A DNA stretch of 64,000 nt from Steroidobacter gossypii (GCF_016801985.1 NZ_JAEVLS010000006.1:434001-498000); one strand, 5' to 3'; positions 17,282 through 26,380 are shown, numbered from the stretch's first letter. A program made the numbers and translations. The notes: generated by a model not told the origin, from the sequence alone.

Positions 17282-17946
17282 TGTCGGCCAGGCGGCTTGG
17301 CGGTGTCCTCGATGGCCACCACCAGTGCGTGCACGTTGGTGATCACGGTGAGCTTGTCCTGCTCGATCAGCCAACGCCGGTTCAGTTCGTGCAACTCATT
17401 GTTCGGATCGAAACGATTCAAATAAACCACGGTCGGGATCGGCCCCACGGCGGCCAGTGTCAAGCGCACCGAGTTGATGGTGCCAAGCTCGGCGTCGGCC
17501 ACCAGCAGCAGTTGATCCACTTCCAGACGTCGCAGCAGTTCGAGGCTGTCGCCGTCGCATGCTAGCGGCGAGCGCACGCCGCCGGCGGTCTCGACGAATC
17601 CGACATCGACGTCCGCGGGCCAGCGAACCTCGCTGATGATTTCCGACATCCACACCGGGCCGCGGCCCAAAGCGTGAGCGGCCATCGGCGGCGCTAGCGC
17701 GAGTGGATACCAACGGTGCGCAGGACAAATATCTGCTACGTCTTCGCCACTCGCGCCGGCGAGGCGTGCGGCATCGGTATTGATATCGTCCGGCGCGTAC
17801 GATTGCACCGGTTTGCGCGCGGCCACTCTTGCGCCGCGCAGCTTCAGAGTTGCCAGAAGCTGAGCGGTCACCCAGGTCTTTCCTACTTCCGTGTTCGTAC
17901 CGATGACACCAATCAATAGGGAAGGTCTGGAAAGAATCACAGTCAT
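17236..17946 (-). CDS. bioD: dethiobiotin synthetase
   Basis: A 236-residue ATP-dependent dethiobiotin synthetase that closes the ureido ring of biotin's precursor from 7,8-diaminopelargonate and CO2. The P-loop is GTNTEVGKT with K23; VETAGGVRSPL is the second family motif. The ATG at 17944-17946 overlaps the bioF stop as ATGA, so the operon is bioA-bioF-bioD with translational coupling. The C-terminal tail after about residue 215 is low-complexity and overlaps the 3' end of the convergent cyclodeaminase gene. Confidence 0.92.
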   Translation of the reverse strand: MTVILSRPSLLIGVIGTNTEVGKTWVTAQLLATLKLRGARVAARKPVQSYAPDDINTDAARLAGASGEDVADICPAHRWYPLALAPPMAAHALGRGPVWMSEIISEVRWPADVDVGFVETAGGVRSPLACDGDSLELLRRLEVDQLLLVADAELGTINSVRLTLAAVGPIPTVVYLNRFDPNNELHELNRRWLIEQDKLTVITNVHALVVAIEDTAKPPGRHHSAARTPAPDCRAR

Positions 17947-19070
17947 GCGTGCTTGAGCGATGCAACGAGGTTGAGTTGGGCAAGCGCGGCTTGCAGCGTG
18001 CCGACCATTGTTTCGGTATGTGACGCGGACAGCGCGACACGCAGCCGGGCCGTTCCCTTGGGAACGGTGGGCGGACGAATCGCCGGCACATGAATGCCGG
18101 CGGCGCGCAGCTGTGATGCTGCAGTCACGGCCGCAGCATCGTCGCCGAGAATCACCGGCACGATGGCCGATGGATGGCCCGGACGAAGCATATCGATGAG
18201 AGATCGCAGCCTTGCTCGCAATTGTTCGCCTTCCTGGCTTTGTACGATGCGCACCGCCGCCAAGGCGGCGGCCGTGTCGGCGGGTGACAGGCCGGTCGTG
18301 AATATGAAAGTTCGTGCGCGATTGACCAGCAACTCGATCAGACGCGCGGAACCGGCCACGAACCCGCCCAGGGAGCCTAGCGTCTTCGAAAGCGTGCCGA
18401 CGTGCAAGACCTCGAGGCCGGCAATCGGCCGGAGCTTCGGTCCGAGCGCGGCATGCGCCGAGTCGATGACCAGCAGCGCGCCGTGCTCGACGCACAATTC
18501 CGCGAGCGCCGACAGCGGCGCGGTGTCGCCATCCATGGAGAACACCGATTCCGTGACTACGATTTTCCGACCTGGAGTTTGTCTAAGCAGACTCTGCAGC
18601 TGCTCCAGGTCCAGATGCCGATAGATTACGGTGCGCGCCTTCGCCAGGCGACAGCCGTCGATGATCGAAGCATGATTGAGCTCGTCGCTGAATAGCGTCA
18701 CATCCTGTCCGCCCAATGTTGTTAGCGCGCCGAGATTCGCCGAATACCCGGACGAAAACACGAGTGCGCGCTCCGAAAGGTTCCATGCCGCCAGCTCGGC
18801 TTCTAGTTCGACGTGCAGGCTGCGCGTCCCTACCACCAAACGGGACGCCAGTGCGCCCGTGCCGAACCGTTCGATCGCCGAGAGCGCCGCCAGCTTGACC
18901 TGTGGGTGCGAGGCGAGACCCAGATAATCGTTGGATGCAAACGAGATGAGCTGGCTGTCGCGCACCCGGCCGATCGGGCCGTCGCCGTCGAAGGGCAGCG
19001 GTTCTCGATATCTGCTGATGGCGCGGAGGCTTGCGAGCTCGCGTTCCGCCCAATCGCTCCACTCCGTCAT
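17943..19070 (-). CDS. bioF: 8-amino-7-oxononanoate synthase
   Basis: A 375-residue PLP enzyme of the alpha-oxoamine synthase family that condenses pimeloyl-ACP or pimeloyl-CoA with alanine. The Schiff-base lysine is K229 in VGTLSKTLGSLGG, and the PLP aspartate lies in VIDSAHAALG, where this protein has SAHAA rather than the usual DAHG. The length is normal. It sits between bioA and bioD with four-base overlaps on both sides. Confidence 0.93.
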   Translation of the reverse strand: MTEWSDWAERELASLRAISRYREPLPFDGDGPIGRVRDSQLISFASNDYLGLASHPQVKLAALSAIERFGTGALASRLVVGTRSLHVELEAELAAWNLSERALVFSSGYSANLGALTTLGGQDVTLFSDELNHASIIDGCRLAKARTVIYRHLDLEQLQSLLRQTPGRKIVVTESVFSMDGDTAPLSALAELCVEHGALLVIDSAHAALGPKLRPIAGLEVLHVGTLSKTLGSLGGFVAGSARLIELLVNRARTFIFTTGLSPADTAAALAAVRIVQSQEGEQLRARLRSLIDMLRPGHPSAIVPVILGDDAAAVTAASQLRAAGIHVPAIRPPTVPKGTARLRVALSASHTETMVGTLQAALAQLNLVASLKHA

Positions 19071-20341
19071 TTCGTTTCCTCGAGGGCCGCGGCGAGGGTG
19101 GAGACGATGCGGTCGATCTCCGTCGCGGTGATGGTCAGGGGCGGCACGATGGTCACCACCGGGCCCATGGAGCGCGAAAGAACGCCGCGCTTCACCATCG
19201 CTGCACAGGTCCGGCGCGCGAATTTGGGATCGTCGCTGGTATCGAGCTCGACCGCGCCCATCAATCCAGCGAGCCGGATCTGCTTGACGCGCTTGAAGGG
19301 GGCGATGTGTGTGTTCAGCGCGTCACGCAGTTGGCTGGAGCGCTCACGAACGTTGTCAAGGACGGGCAGAGACGTCATCAGCTGTAAATGTTTGAGAGCG
19401 ACGGCCGCTGCCAGCGCGTTGCCGCCATACGAGTGGCCGTGGTACAGGGTCTTGTCACTCAGGTCGGGTCCGAGGAAAGCGGCGAACACGCGCTGGGACG
19501 CGACCGTTGCCGACATCGGCAGATAGCCGCCCGTGATGCCCTTACCCAGGCACAGCAGGTCGGGGCGCAGGCCGCACTGTTCCGATGCGAACAGAGTGCC
19601 GGTGCGTCCGAAGCCGGTCGCAACTTCGTCGCAGATGAGCAGCACGCCGGTCTCGTGACACGCTTTGCCGAGCGCGGCGAAGTCCGCAGCGGGCGCGATC
19701 GACATGCCGGCTGCGCCTTGGACCAGGGGTTCGACTACCACGGCGGCGAGTTTGCGATGGTGTTCCCGAACCAGCTGCGCGGCGCTGTGCAGGGCGCCGG
19801 GTTCGGAGAAGGCCGGAGCGCGGATCACTGGGAAGCGCAGGGGATCGAAGATCTGCGTGCCGAACCCGCTGCCTCCCAGCGAGAGTGAACCGATGGTGTC
19901 GCCGTGATATCCGTCGCCGAAGGCGAGGTAGGTGGTGCGACCTCGTTCGCCCTTGTTGGTCCAGTACTGAAACGCGATCTTCAGGGCCTGCTCGACCGCA
20001 GCCGCGCCATCGGAGGCGAACAAGGTGTGTGCTCGATCCACGGGCACGACCCGGGCCAGCGCTTCGGCGAACTCGATGACGATGCGATTGCCGTTGCCGA
20101 GCATGGTCGAGTGCGCCACGCGATCGAGTTGTTCGCGCAGGGCCTGATCCAGTTCGGGGACGCGATGGCCCAGGGTGGTGACCCACAGCGATGAGATCGC
20201 GTCGAGATAGCGGCGCCCGTCGACGTCGATCAGTTCGCGGCCTTCGGCCCGCTCCACGATCACCGGGCTGTTGGCCCCATAGCAATCCATTTGAGTGAAG
20301 CCGTGCCAGACGGCGGCGGCGTCGCGTTCGAGCCAGTTCAT
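19067..20341 (-). CDS. bioA: adenosylmethionine-8-amino-7-oxononanoate aminotransferase
   Basis: A 424-residue class III aminotransferase that makes 7,8-diaminopelargonate using S-adenosylmethionine as amino donor. K267 in LCLGKGITGGYLP binds PLP; other BioA marks are the N-terminal DAISSLWV, SDGAAAVEQALKIA and CDEVATGFGRTG. I use the ATG at 20341 (MNWLERD); an in-frame start at 20413 would run into the divergent phosphoribosyltransferase gene. It is the first gene of bioA-bioF-bioD. No bioB or bioC is in the window. Confidence 0.93.
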   Translation of the reverse strand: MNWLERDAAAVWHGFTQMDCYGANSPVIVERAEGRELIDVDGRRYLDAISSLWVTTLGHRVPELDQALREQLDRVAHSTMLGNGNRIVIEFAEALARVVPVDRAHTLFASDGAAAVEQALKIAFQYWTNKGERGRTTYLAFGDGYHGDTIGSLSLGGSGFGTQIFDPLRFPVIRAPAFSEPGALHSAAQLVREHHRKLAAVVVEPLVQGAAGMSIAPAADFAALGKACHETGVLLICDEVATGFGRTGTLFASEQCGLRPDLLCLGKGITGGYLPMSATVASQRVFAAFLGPDLSDKTLYHGHSYGGNALAAAVALKHLQLMTSLPVLDNVRERSSQLRDALNTHIAPFKRVKQIRLAGLMGAVELDTSDDPKFARRTCAAMVKRGVLSRSMGPVVTIVPPLTITATEIDRIVSTLAAALEETK

Positions 20342-20411
20342 GCTGTCAACCTCGTCTACGGATGCAAGTCGACAGTGTAAGCGACTTGGGCCGGCGATGT
20401 ATGATCGGTCC

Positions 20412-20966
20412 ATGGAAAAAACCTATATCTCGGCTGAATCCCTACTGCGGGACTCGCTGGCGCTGGGCGTTCAGATTGTGCGCAGCGGATTTCGTCCGTC
20501 GTTCCTGGTGGGGGTTTGGCGGGGTGGGGCGCCGATCGGCATCTCGGTGCAGGAGGTGCTGGAGTTCAATGGCATCGAGTGCGATCACATTGCCATTCGC
20601 ACTTCGTCCTACACGGGGATGAATCAGCAGGCCAAGACGGTGCGCGTGCACGCCATCGATTACCTGGTGTCGCGGCTGAGCTTCGAAGATCAGTTGTTGT
20701 TGATCGACGATGTATTCGACTCGGGTCGCAGTCTCGAAGCGGTGGTCGCCGAGCTGCGGCGGCGTTGTCGGCGCAACATGCCCGAGCAGGTGCGGATCGC
20801 GACCGTGTACTACAAGCCGTCGCGCAACACGAGCTCGCTGAAGCCGGATTATTTCATTCGGGAAACGGATCAATGGCTGGTGTTCCCTCACGAACTGCAA
20901 GGTCTTACTCGCGAAGAGATCCTGGCGAATAAGCCGGTCGGCGAAGATTTCTTCCTGCCGGGGTAA
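20412..20966 (+). CDS. phosphoribosyltransferase (hypoxanthine/xanthine type)
   Basis: A 184-residue type I phosphoribosyltransferase. The PRPP-binding motif is LLLIDDVFDSGRSLEAV, with the two adjacent acidic residues; an earlier GVWRGGAPIG loop is the PPi-loop. It most resembles the purine salvage group (hypoxanthine, xanthine or guanine). I start at ATG 20412 (MEKTYIS); an in-frame ATG at 20397 is also possible. It is divergent from bioA with only 70 bases between, where a TATGAT hexamer at 20399-20404 may be a -10 element. The base substrate is uncertain. Confidence 0.8.
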   Translation: MEKTYISAESLLRDSLALGVQIVRSGFRPSFLVGVWRGGAPIGISVQEVLEFNGIECDHIAIRTSSYTGMNQQAKTVRVHAIDYLVSRLSFEDQLLLIDDVFDSGRSLEAVVAELRRRCRRNMPEQVRIATVYYKPSRNTSSLKPDYFIRETDQWLVFPHELQGLTREEILANKPVGEDFFLPG

Positions 20967-21024
20967 TAAGGACCACCGACCGCTACTGTTGGTTTGGCTC
21001 ATCTTCCGCTGCAAAACCTCTGCA

Positions 21025-22287
21025 TCACGCGCGCAGTAGATCCACGAGCGTGAGCGCAACCACCGCGGTGGCTTTCCTGAGGTCCTCGAGGCGGAGGCAT
21101 TCATCCGGGGCGTGGCCGTTGGCCTCTTGCAGCGTGCGGGGGCCGGCGCCGTACAGGACGGTGGGGATGCCGGCGGAGGCGTAGTGCCTTGCGTCAGTGT
21201 AGAGCGGCACGCCTTGCACGGGCACGGCAACGCCGAACTCCTCCTCGGCATGAGTGCGAAGCGCGATGATCATCCGCGCGGCGCCCGGAAGCTCGAGCAG
21301 TGGTTCAGCAAGCAAGATCCGATTGATCGTGACTGTGATATCCGGCCGGTGCGCGACCGCATCCTGAATCAGTTCACGCAGATGAGATTCGGCGGTCGCA
21401 GCTGATTCTTCCGGGATGATGCGACGATCGAGCCGCATGGTGACGCGGTCGGGAACGACGTTGGTATTGATGCCGCCTTGGATCAAACCGATGTTGAGCG
21501 ACGCGGTCGTGATGCCTGGCACCTTCGAGTGCCGACGTGACAGCTCGTCGCGATACTCATATAAAACATTGAGAATGTCCGTCGCCGCCTGCAGCGCGTC
21601 CGCGCCCGAGGAGGGCTGGGCCGCGTGTCCGGCTTTGCCATCGACGACGATTTCCAGGTGCAGGCAGCCGTTGTGCGCGCTGGTCACCGCATAGGAAAAG
21701 CCGGCGCAAATCGCCAGGTCCGGCTTGCTGAGCCGCTGATCGAGCAGGCGCTTGGGCCCGACGGCGCCACCGGCTTCCTCGTCGTACGTGAAGTGCAGTT
21801 CCACGACGCCGTTCAGAGGCACGCCTTGTTTCTGCAGCTCGATCAGCGCCAGCAGCGCCCACGTGTAAGTCGCGAAATCCGATTTGCTCACCGCAACGCC
21901 GCGACCAAACATCACCAGGCCTTGGTCGGGATCGTCGATGATTTCCGCGCCATGGGGATCGTGCGTCCAGCCGTTGCCGGGAGGAACAACGTCACCGTGC
22001 GCGTTTAGCGCGATGGTCGGTCCGCCCTGGCCGAAGCGACGGCGCACGATGAGATTGGTCGCCGAAATCATGCCCGCCGCTTTGGTCGCGGCCGCAGGCA
22101 CCGCATCGGTGTCGACTTCGAGATCGAGCAGGTTTTCCAACAGCTCGTGCGCCCGCTCGGCGGCGCCTGCGCAATCGCCGGGCGGGTTGTCGCTGGGTAC
22201 GCGTACCAACTCGGCAAGAAACTCGACTTGACGGATGAACTCGCGCTCGAGGTAGGCATGTACCAGCGCGCGGGCGGTTGCAGACAT
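21025..22287 (-). CDS. M20 family metallopeptidase (ArgE/DapE/CPG2-like)
   Basis: A 420-residue di-zinc amidohydrolase. Metal-site motifs NAHGDVVP (H97, D99) and TYDEEAGG (E170-E171, the general base pair) are present, the dimerisation domain is at about 200-320, and a C-terminal GHAPDE carries the last metal-binding His. The usual bridging-Asp motif GRGxxD reads GRGVAVSKSD here, so position 133 is Val where Asp is expected and the nearest Asp is D137. It may be a deacylase, a dipeptidase or a carboxypeptidase; the reaction is not assignable. Confidence 0.85.
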   Translation of the reverse strand: MSATARALVHAYLEREFIRQVEFLAELVRVPSDNPPGDCAGAAERAHELLENLLDLEVDTDAVPAAATKAAGMISATNLIVRRRFGQGGPTIALNAHGDVVPPGNGWTHDPHGAEIIDDPDQGLVMFGRGVAVSKSDFATYTWALLALIELQKQGVPLNGVVELHFTYDEEAGGAVGPKRLLDQRLSKPDLAICAGFSYAVTSAHNGCLHLEIVVDGKAGHAAQPSSGADALQAATDILNVLYEYRDELSRRHSKVPGITTASLNIGLIQGGINTNVVPDRVTMRLDRRIIPEESAATAESHLRELIQDAVAHRPDITVTINRILLAEPLLELPGAARMIIALRTHAEEEFGVAVPVQGVPLYTDARHYASAGIPTVLYGAGPRTLQEANGHAPDECLRLEDLRKATAVVALTLVDLLRA

Positions 22288-22456
22288 TCAGTTATCCCTG
22301 GCGTGGCCGTGAGGGGCGCATTATAAAGTTCGCACGATGGTTCACGCAGCGAACGTCATTGACGAAACGTTGACATTCAACACGATGCGTGTGTCTTTTG
22401 GAACCATCGGTCAAGTCGACCGCTTAGTAGGGGACCGAATCGATCGGATACTTCGT

Positions 22457-22461
22457 GGAGG
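22457..22461 (+). promoter_or_regulatory. ribosome binding site of the small lipoprotein
   Basis: GGAGG eight bases before the ATG at 22470; it selects that ATG over an upstream GTG at 22455. Confidence 0.7.
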
Positions 22462-22469
22462 ATAAGACA

Positions 22470-22715
22470 ATGCGTGCGTATGCTTTGCTTGCCGTTTCTG
22501 CGCTGCTGCTAACAGCCGGTTGCGCTCAAAAGGATGACAGTGCGCAAATGAACTCGCCGCCGGCGGATAGCGCGCCGACCTCGCCAGCGCCGGCTGAACC
22601 GTCGACCGCTCCGATGCCGTCGGATACACCGCCTGCGGATACCACCACTCCGCCGGCAGACACGACGCAGCCGCCGTCGGATCCGGGCACCACTCCGCCT
22701 CCCCCGGCGCAGTAA
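22470..22715 (+). CDS. small Pro/Thr-rich lipoprotein
   Basis: An 81-residue protein with a lipoprotein signal (RAYALLAVSALLLTAGC; lipobox LTAGC) followed only by a low-complexity tail of Pro, Ala, Asp, Ser and Thr, including a repeated PPADTT unit. There is no folded domain. Such proteins may act as spacers or bind the cell wall; the function is unknown. The upstream region holds TTGACA at 22370-22375, a possible -35, but no good -10. A strong hairpin follows the stop. Confidence 0.75.
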   Translation: MRAYALLAVSALLLTAGCAQKDDSAQMNSPPADSAPTSPAPAEPSTAPMPSDTPPADTTTPPADTTQPPSDPGTTPPPPAQ

Positions 22716-22747
22716 TCTCGTCCAGACACTGAACATCTCGGGGCAAA

Positions 22748-22773
22748 GAGGCGGCGTCGTGGGACGCCGCCTC
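22748..22773. terminator. bidirectional hairpin terminator
   Basis: A perfect 11-base-pair stem (22748-22758 with 22763-22773) with a 4-base loop lies between the convergent lipoprotein and MscS genes. On the minus strand it is followed by a short TTT, so it can serve the mscS side too. Confidence 0.7.
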
Positions 22774-22801
22774 GATAACCAGAACGCCCGGGTTCTCCAT
22801 T

Positions 22802-24202
22802 TCAAGAATTGACGGCCGCGGGGCGATGCACTCGCGCCTCGAGCGCCATTTCATCGGAGCCATGTCCCAGAGTGGCGCGAATTCGCGGCAGGCTTTCGGG
22901 ATGATGTTTCTGCAGGAACGCGATCAGCCGTTCGCGGATCTCACAACGCAAATCGAACGACTCGCCGGCGTCGCGTGAGCTGACGATCACGCGTACTTCA
23001 ACGGTGTTCTGTTTGGTGTCCGTCACCTGCAACGCCATGACTTTGCGATCCCACAGCGGCGAAGCCTCTACTACCCGTTGTAGCTCCGCGCGTAGCGGCT
23101 GCAATGGCACGCTGTAATCCAGATATAGAAATACCGATCCAATAACCTCGGCGCTCGTGCGCGTCCAGTTCTGGAACGGCTTTTCGATGAAGTACGAGAT
23201 CGGCAACACCAGCCGGCGCCAGTCCCAGATGCGCACCACCACGTAGGTCAGGGTGATTTCCTCGATGCGGCCCCATTCGCCTTCGACGATCACCACATCG
23301 TCGATACGGATAGGCTGCGTCAATGCAATCTGCACGCCCGCCAGCAAGGTCGCGATGCTCTTCTGAGCAGCGAAGCCGAGGATGATGCCAGCGACGCCGG
23401 CCGAAGCGATGATCGCCGTGCCGAAGTGACGGACCGAGTCGAACACCATCAGCATGGAAGCGACGGCGATCAGCACCAGCACGGAAGTAACGATCTTTCG
23501 CAGCAGGGTCACTTGCGTGTAGATCGCACGCGCACGGCGATTGTCGCTGGCCTTCAGCTGCTGCTTCTGCAGGATCAGCGAGGTGCCGACCTGGATCAAT
23601 TGCAAGCCGATGTAAGCGAGCGTGGCGATGATCAGAATGCTGATCGAGCGTTGCACGATGAGCTCGGTGCGCGGCGACACTGCCAATGCGGGAGCGCCGA
23701 GTAGAATGGCTATCAATGGCAGCACCCAGCGCACGGCGCGGCCGGCGAAAGGCACCAGGATCTCGCTCCAGTTGTTATCGCTGCGAATGGCGATCTTGCG
23801 CAGAGCTTCGTCGATGGTGGCGCCGATGCGGATCATCAGCCAGGTGATCGCGGCGAGGTTGCCCACGCCTTGAAACCACTTCAGCGTCGCCAGCATGTCG
23901 ATGGAGAACTGATACTCCTCGAGAGCGGCGACCAGGGTGGCCGCCACGAAATGCAGGCCATTGATCCAGATCAATAGCGCGAGTGGACGTATGCAGCGTG
24001 TTGCTCCCCGCCAGATCCAGCGGCGGATGGAGGCTTGGGTGCCGTCTTCCAACGGCATGTGCGTTTTGACCTCGCGCGCCGCCTTGTACTTGATACACCA
24101 ACTCAGAATTACATGCGCCAGTAATAGCCCCAGAAGCGCAAGTGCGACTGTGGTGATCGTGGCTCCGTCGAGGCTGCCGAACGCTGCGCTCAGCTCTTGC
24201 AT
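22802..24202 (-). CDS. MscS family mechanosensitive channel
   Basis: A 466-residue inner-membrane channel. Several hydrophobic spans occupy the first 270 residues, then the pore helix region (AIIASAGVAGIILGFAAQKSIATLLAG), which matches MscS TM3 with its Gly/Ala packing and Gln/Lys, followed by the beta domain (IDDVVIVEGEWGRIEEI) and the C-terminal alpha/beta domain. The start at 24202 is chosen because GGAG lies five bases upstream; an in-frame extension to 24409 would overlap the divergent oxidoreductase gene. It is larger than E. coli MscS (286 residues) and nearer YbdG/YnaI. It protects against osmotic downshock. Confidence 0.88.
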   Translation of the reverse strand: MQELSAAFGSLDGATITTVALALLGLLLAHVILSWCIKYKAAREVKTHMPLEDGTQASIRRWIWRGATRCIRPLALLIWINGLHFVAATLVAALEEYQFSIDMLATLKWFQGVGNLAAITWLMIRIGATIDEALRKIAIRSDNNWSEILVPFAGRAVRWVLPLIAILLGAPALAVSPRTELIVQRSISILIIATLAYIGLQLIQVGTSLILQKQQLKASDNRRARAIYTQVTLLRKIVTSVLVLIAVASMLMVFDSVRHFGTAIIASAGVAGIILGFAAQKSIATLLAGVQIALTQPIRIDDVVIVEGEWGRIEEITLTYVVVRIWDWRRLVLPISYFIEKPFQNWTRTSAEVIGSVFLYLDYSVPLQPLRAELQRVVEASPLWDRKVMALQVTDTKQNTVEVRVIVSSRDAGESFDLRCEIRERLIAFLQKHHPESLPRIRATLGHGSDEMALEARVHRPAAVNS

Positions 24203-24401
24203 GAGATCTCCATCATCGTCATGAACAACCTGTGCGCCACGGAGAACATCCCGCCGCGCATCTTCGAGTAACCAAGCAAGCGTCGCAAAGTTCGATATTT
24301 CGGCGCCGTGCCCGGTCGGTAGTTTCCGGAACCCCGCCGTCGACGGCAGCGTTGCTTTGGCAAGCACTCCGTCATTCGTATTCTGACGCCCCAGAGTCAC
24401 A

Positions 24402-25499
24402 GTGCCCACGAGTCAAGACAAACGTGCCGTGCATGTCCCCGAGCCACGCAAGCTCGGCGTGTCAGCGCAAGTCGATAAACAAACATTCGTCACTCGCTTT
24501 CACCAGCGCTTCTACGATCCGGCGTTCGATGCATCGAGAGCGCAGATCGACGCACTGGCCGAGATTGCCTGGCAGGCGTACCAGGAAGGGCGCAAGGCGC
24601 CTCGCACCCGCGCCGCGGGTCCCGAGTTCGAGAATCCGGAATATCAACTTTCGGAGCAGTGGCTGCAGGCGCGCGAAGAGATTCGCAGAGCGCAGCAGCT
24701 GCACGACGACGACAGTGGGCCGCCACGCGTGCTGTTGATCAGCGGCGCGGCTCGCCACGAACAAACATGTCCCGGAGAAGTGTCCAAGTCCTATCGTCTG
24801 TGCCAGCTCGCCGAGCAGACCCTGGTGGCCGAGCATGCGCTGGTCGATCTGCTCGACCTCAGTCATCTCTCCGCGGAGTACGGCCGCGTGATCTATCCTT
24901 GCAAGTCATGTGTGGCTACGGCCATGCCGCTGTGTCATTGGCCGTGCTCGTGTTATCCCAATCATGCGCTCGGCCAGGTCAACGACTGGATGAACGAGAT
25001 CTATCCGCGCTGGGTCGCGGCGCATGCGGTGATGATCGTCTCGCCGGTGTATTGGTATCAGGCGCCCGCGGCCTTGAAGTTGATGATCGATCGCTTGGTG
25101 TGCGCCGACGGCGGCAACCCCGATCCCACGCGCACCGACGGCAAGGATGCCAGGAAGGCCAAAGCGATCGAACTCGAAGGTTGGTCCTATCCCCGCCATC
25201 TGCAGGGCCGCGCGTTCTCGGTCATCGTTCACGGCGATACGGTGGGCGCCGAAACACTACGTCGCAATCTCCATGACTGGCTTTGTGACATGCAACTCGT
25301 GCCGGCCGGCGGCGACGCCAACATCGATCGTTACATCGGCTACTACGAACCGTATGCCACGAGCCACGAGGCGCTCGATAGCGACCAGGCCATTCAGCAA
25401 GAGGTTCGCAATGCAGCTCGGCACCTGCTTGCGACTGTGTCGCGGCTGCGAGCGCGGGCATTGCGTGAGAGCGTGCCGCCGAGTGCACGGCCGAAATAA
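24402..25499 (+). CDS. flavodoxin-fold NAD(P)H-dependent oxidoreductase, Cys-rich
   Basis: A 365-residue protein beginning at GTG 24402. After an N-terminal extension of about 105 residues there is a flavodoxin-like domain (RVLLISGAARHEQTCPG for FMN phosphate, and VSPVYWYQAPAALKLMIDRL for the flavin ring). Between them is an unusual cysteine cluster, C167, C170, C178, C182 and C184, in YPCKSCVATAMPLCHWPCSC. This could bind an iron-sulphur centre or zinc, or form redox disulphides. The substrate is unknown. It is divergent from the MscS gene and is followed by a crotonase about 105 bases on. Confidence 0.75.
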   Translation: MPTSQDKRAVHVPEPRKLGVSAQVDKQTFVTRFHQRFYDPAFDASRAQIDALAEIAWQAYQEGRKAPRTRAAGPEFENPEYQLSEQWLQAREEIRRAQQLHDDDSGPPRVLLISGAARHEQTCPGEVSKSYRLCQLAEQTLVAEHALVDLLDLSHLSAEYGRVIYPCKSCVATAMPLCHWPCSCYPNHALGQVNDWMNEIYPRWVAAHAVMIVSPVYWYQAPAALKLMIDRLVCADGGNPDPTRTDGKDARKAKAIELEGWSYPRHLQGRAFSVIVHGDTVGAETLRRNLHDWLCDMQLVPAGGDANIDRYIGYYEPYATSHEALDSDQAIQQEVRNAARHLLATVSRLRARALRESVPPSARPK

Positions 25500-25606
25500 C
25501 GCGGCTCGCATGAGCCTGTCGCTTAACGTCATAGCCAGTCGCCCCAAGCCATTGCGCGCCGGCGGGCTTCGCGCCATTCTGCACCGTCACTCCCGGGGGA
25601 ACTAGG

Positions 25607-26380
25607 ATGAGCGACGTCAGCTACCAAGAACGGGGTCGGATCGCGGTCGTCACACTCAACCGGCCGGATGCGCTGAATACATTCACGCAGCAGATGCGCA
25701 TCGGCATCATCGATGCATTCACCCAATGCGCGACGGCCGCTCATGTTCGTGCGGTCGTGTTGACGGGCGCGGGACGCGGTTTCAGCGCGGGCGCGGACCT
25801 CAACAGTCTGCCGCCAAAGGGCTTCGAAGTCGCGGCGATGCTCGAACACGAATTCGGTCCCGGCATCCTGGCCATCGCCGAACTGCCCAAGCCTGTCATT
25901 GCAGCGGTGAACGGCTTCGCCAGCGGCATCGGCGCGGGCTACGTGATGGCGAGCGACATGGTCGTGATGGGAGAGAAGGCATTCCTGCAGTTGCCGTTCG
26001 CGAAAATCGGACTGGTGCCCGACGGCGGTCTGACCTGGCAGTTCGCGACACGAGTGGGGCCACGCCTGGCGTTCGAGCTTGCCTTGAGCGGCGATCGTAT
26101 TCCCGCCACGCGTTGTGTCGAACTCGGGCTAGCGAACAAAGTTGTTCCAGACGCGGAGGTGTTCGATGCAGCCTTCGCGCTGGCCGAGAAACTGGCGGAC
26201 GCTGCCCCGCTGGCTGTGGCTGGCACCAAGCGTCTGCTTCGACGCGCGCCCTCCATGGATCTGGCCCAGGCTATTCTCGCCGAGGGTGCAATTCAGAAAG
26301 ATTGCATCGACAGCGACGACTTCCGCGAGGGTGTGAAGGCGTTCTTCGACAAACGCGCGCCGAAATTCACCGGAAGCTGA
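25607..26380 (+). CDS. enoyl-CoA hydratase/isomerase family protein (PaaG-like)
   Basis: A 257-residue crotonase. The oxyanion-hole segments are GRGFSAGADL and ASGIGAGYVM. The hydratase catalytic Glu in the usual QPE position is replaced by Phe (LPFAKIGL), while an Asp (D139 in VPDGG) is present. That pattern is typical of the PaaG isomerase branch, so isomerisation rather than hydration is likely. The gene is followed after 200 bases by cofD. No phenylacetate genes are nearby, so its pathway is open. Confidence 0.85.
   Translation: MSDVSYQERGRIAVVTLNRPDALNTFTQQMRIGIIDAFTQCATAAHVRAVVLTGAGRGFSAGADLNSLPPKGFEVAAMLEHEFGPGILAIAELPKPVIAAVNGFASGIGAGYVMASDMVVMGEKAFLQLPFAKIGLVPDGGLTWQFATRVGPRLAFELALSGDRIPATRCVELGLANKVVPDAEVFDAAFALAEKLADAAPLAVAGTKRLLRRAPSMDLAQAILAEGAIQKDCIDSDDFREGVKAFFDKRAPKFTGS

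Noticed and set aside
22370-22398. TTGACA upstream of the small lipoprotein as a sigma-70 promoter
   Set aside because: The -10 candidates about 17 bases later are poor, so I do not call a promoter.
24203-24409. Longer N-terminus for the MscS protein
   Set aside because: No ribosome site there, it overlaps the divergent oxidoreductase, and GGAG fits the start at 24202.
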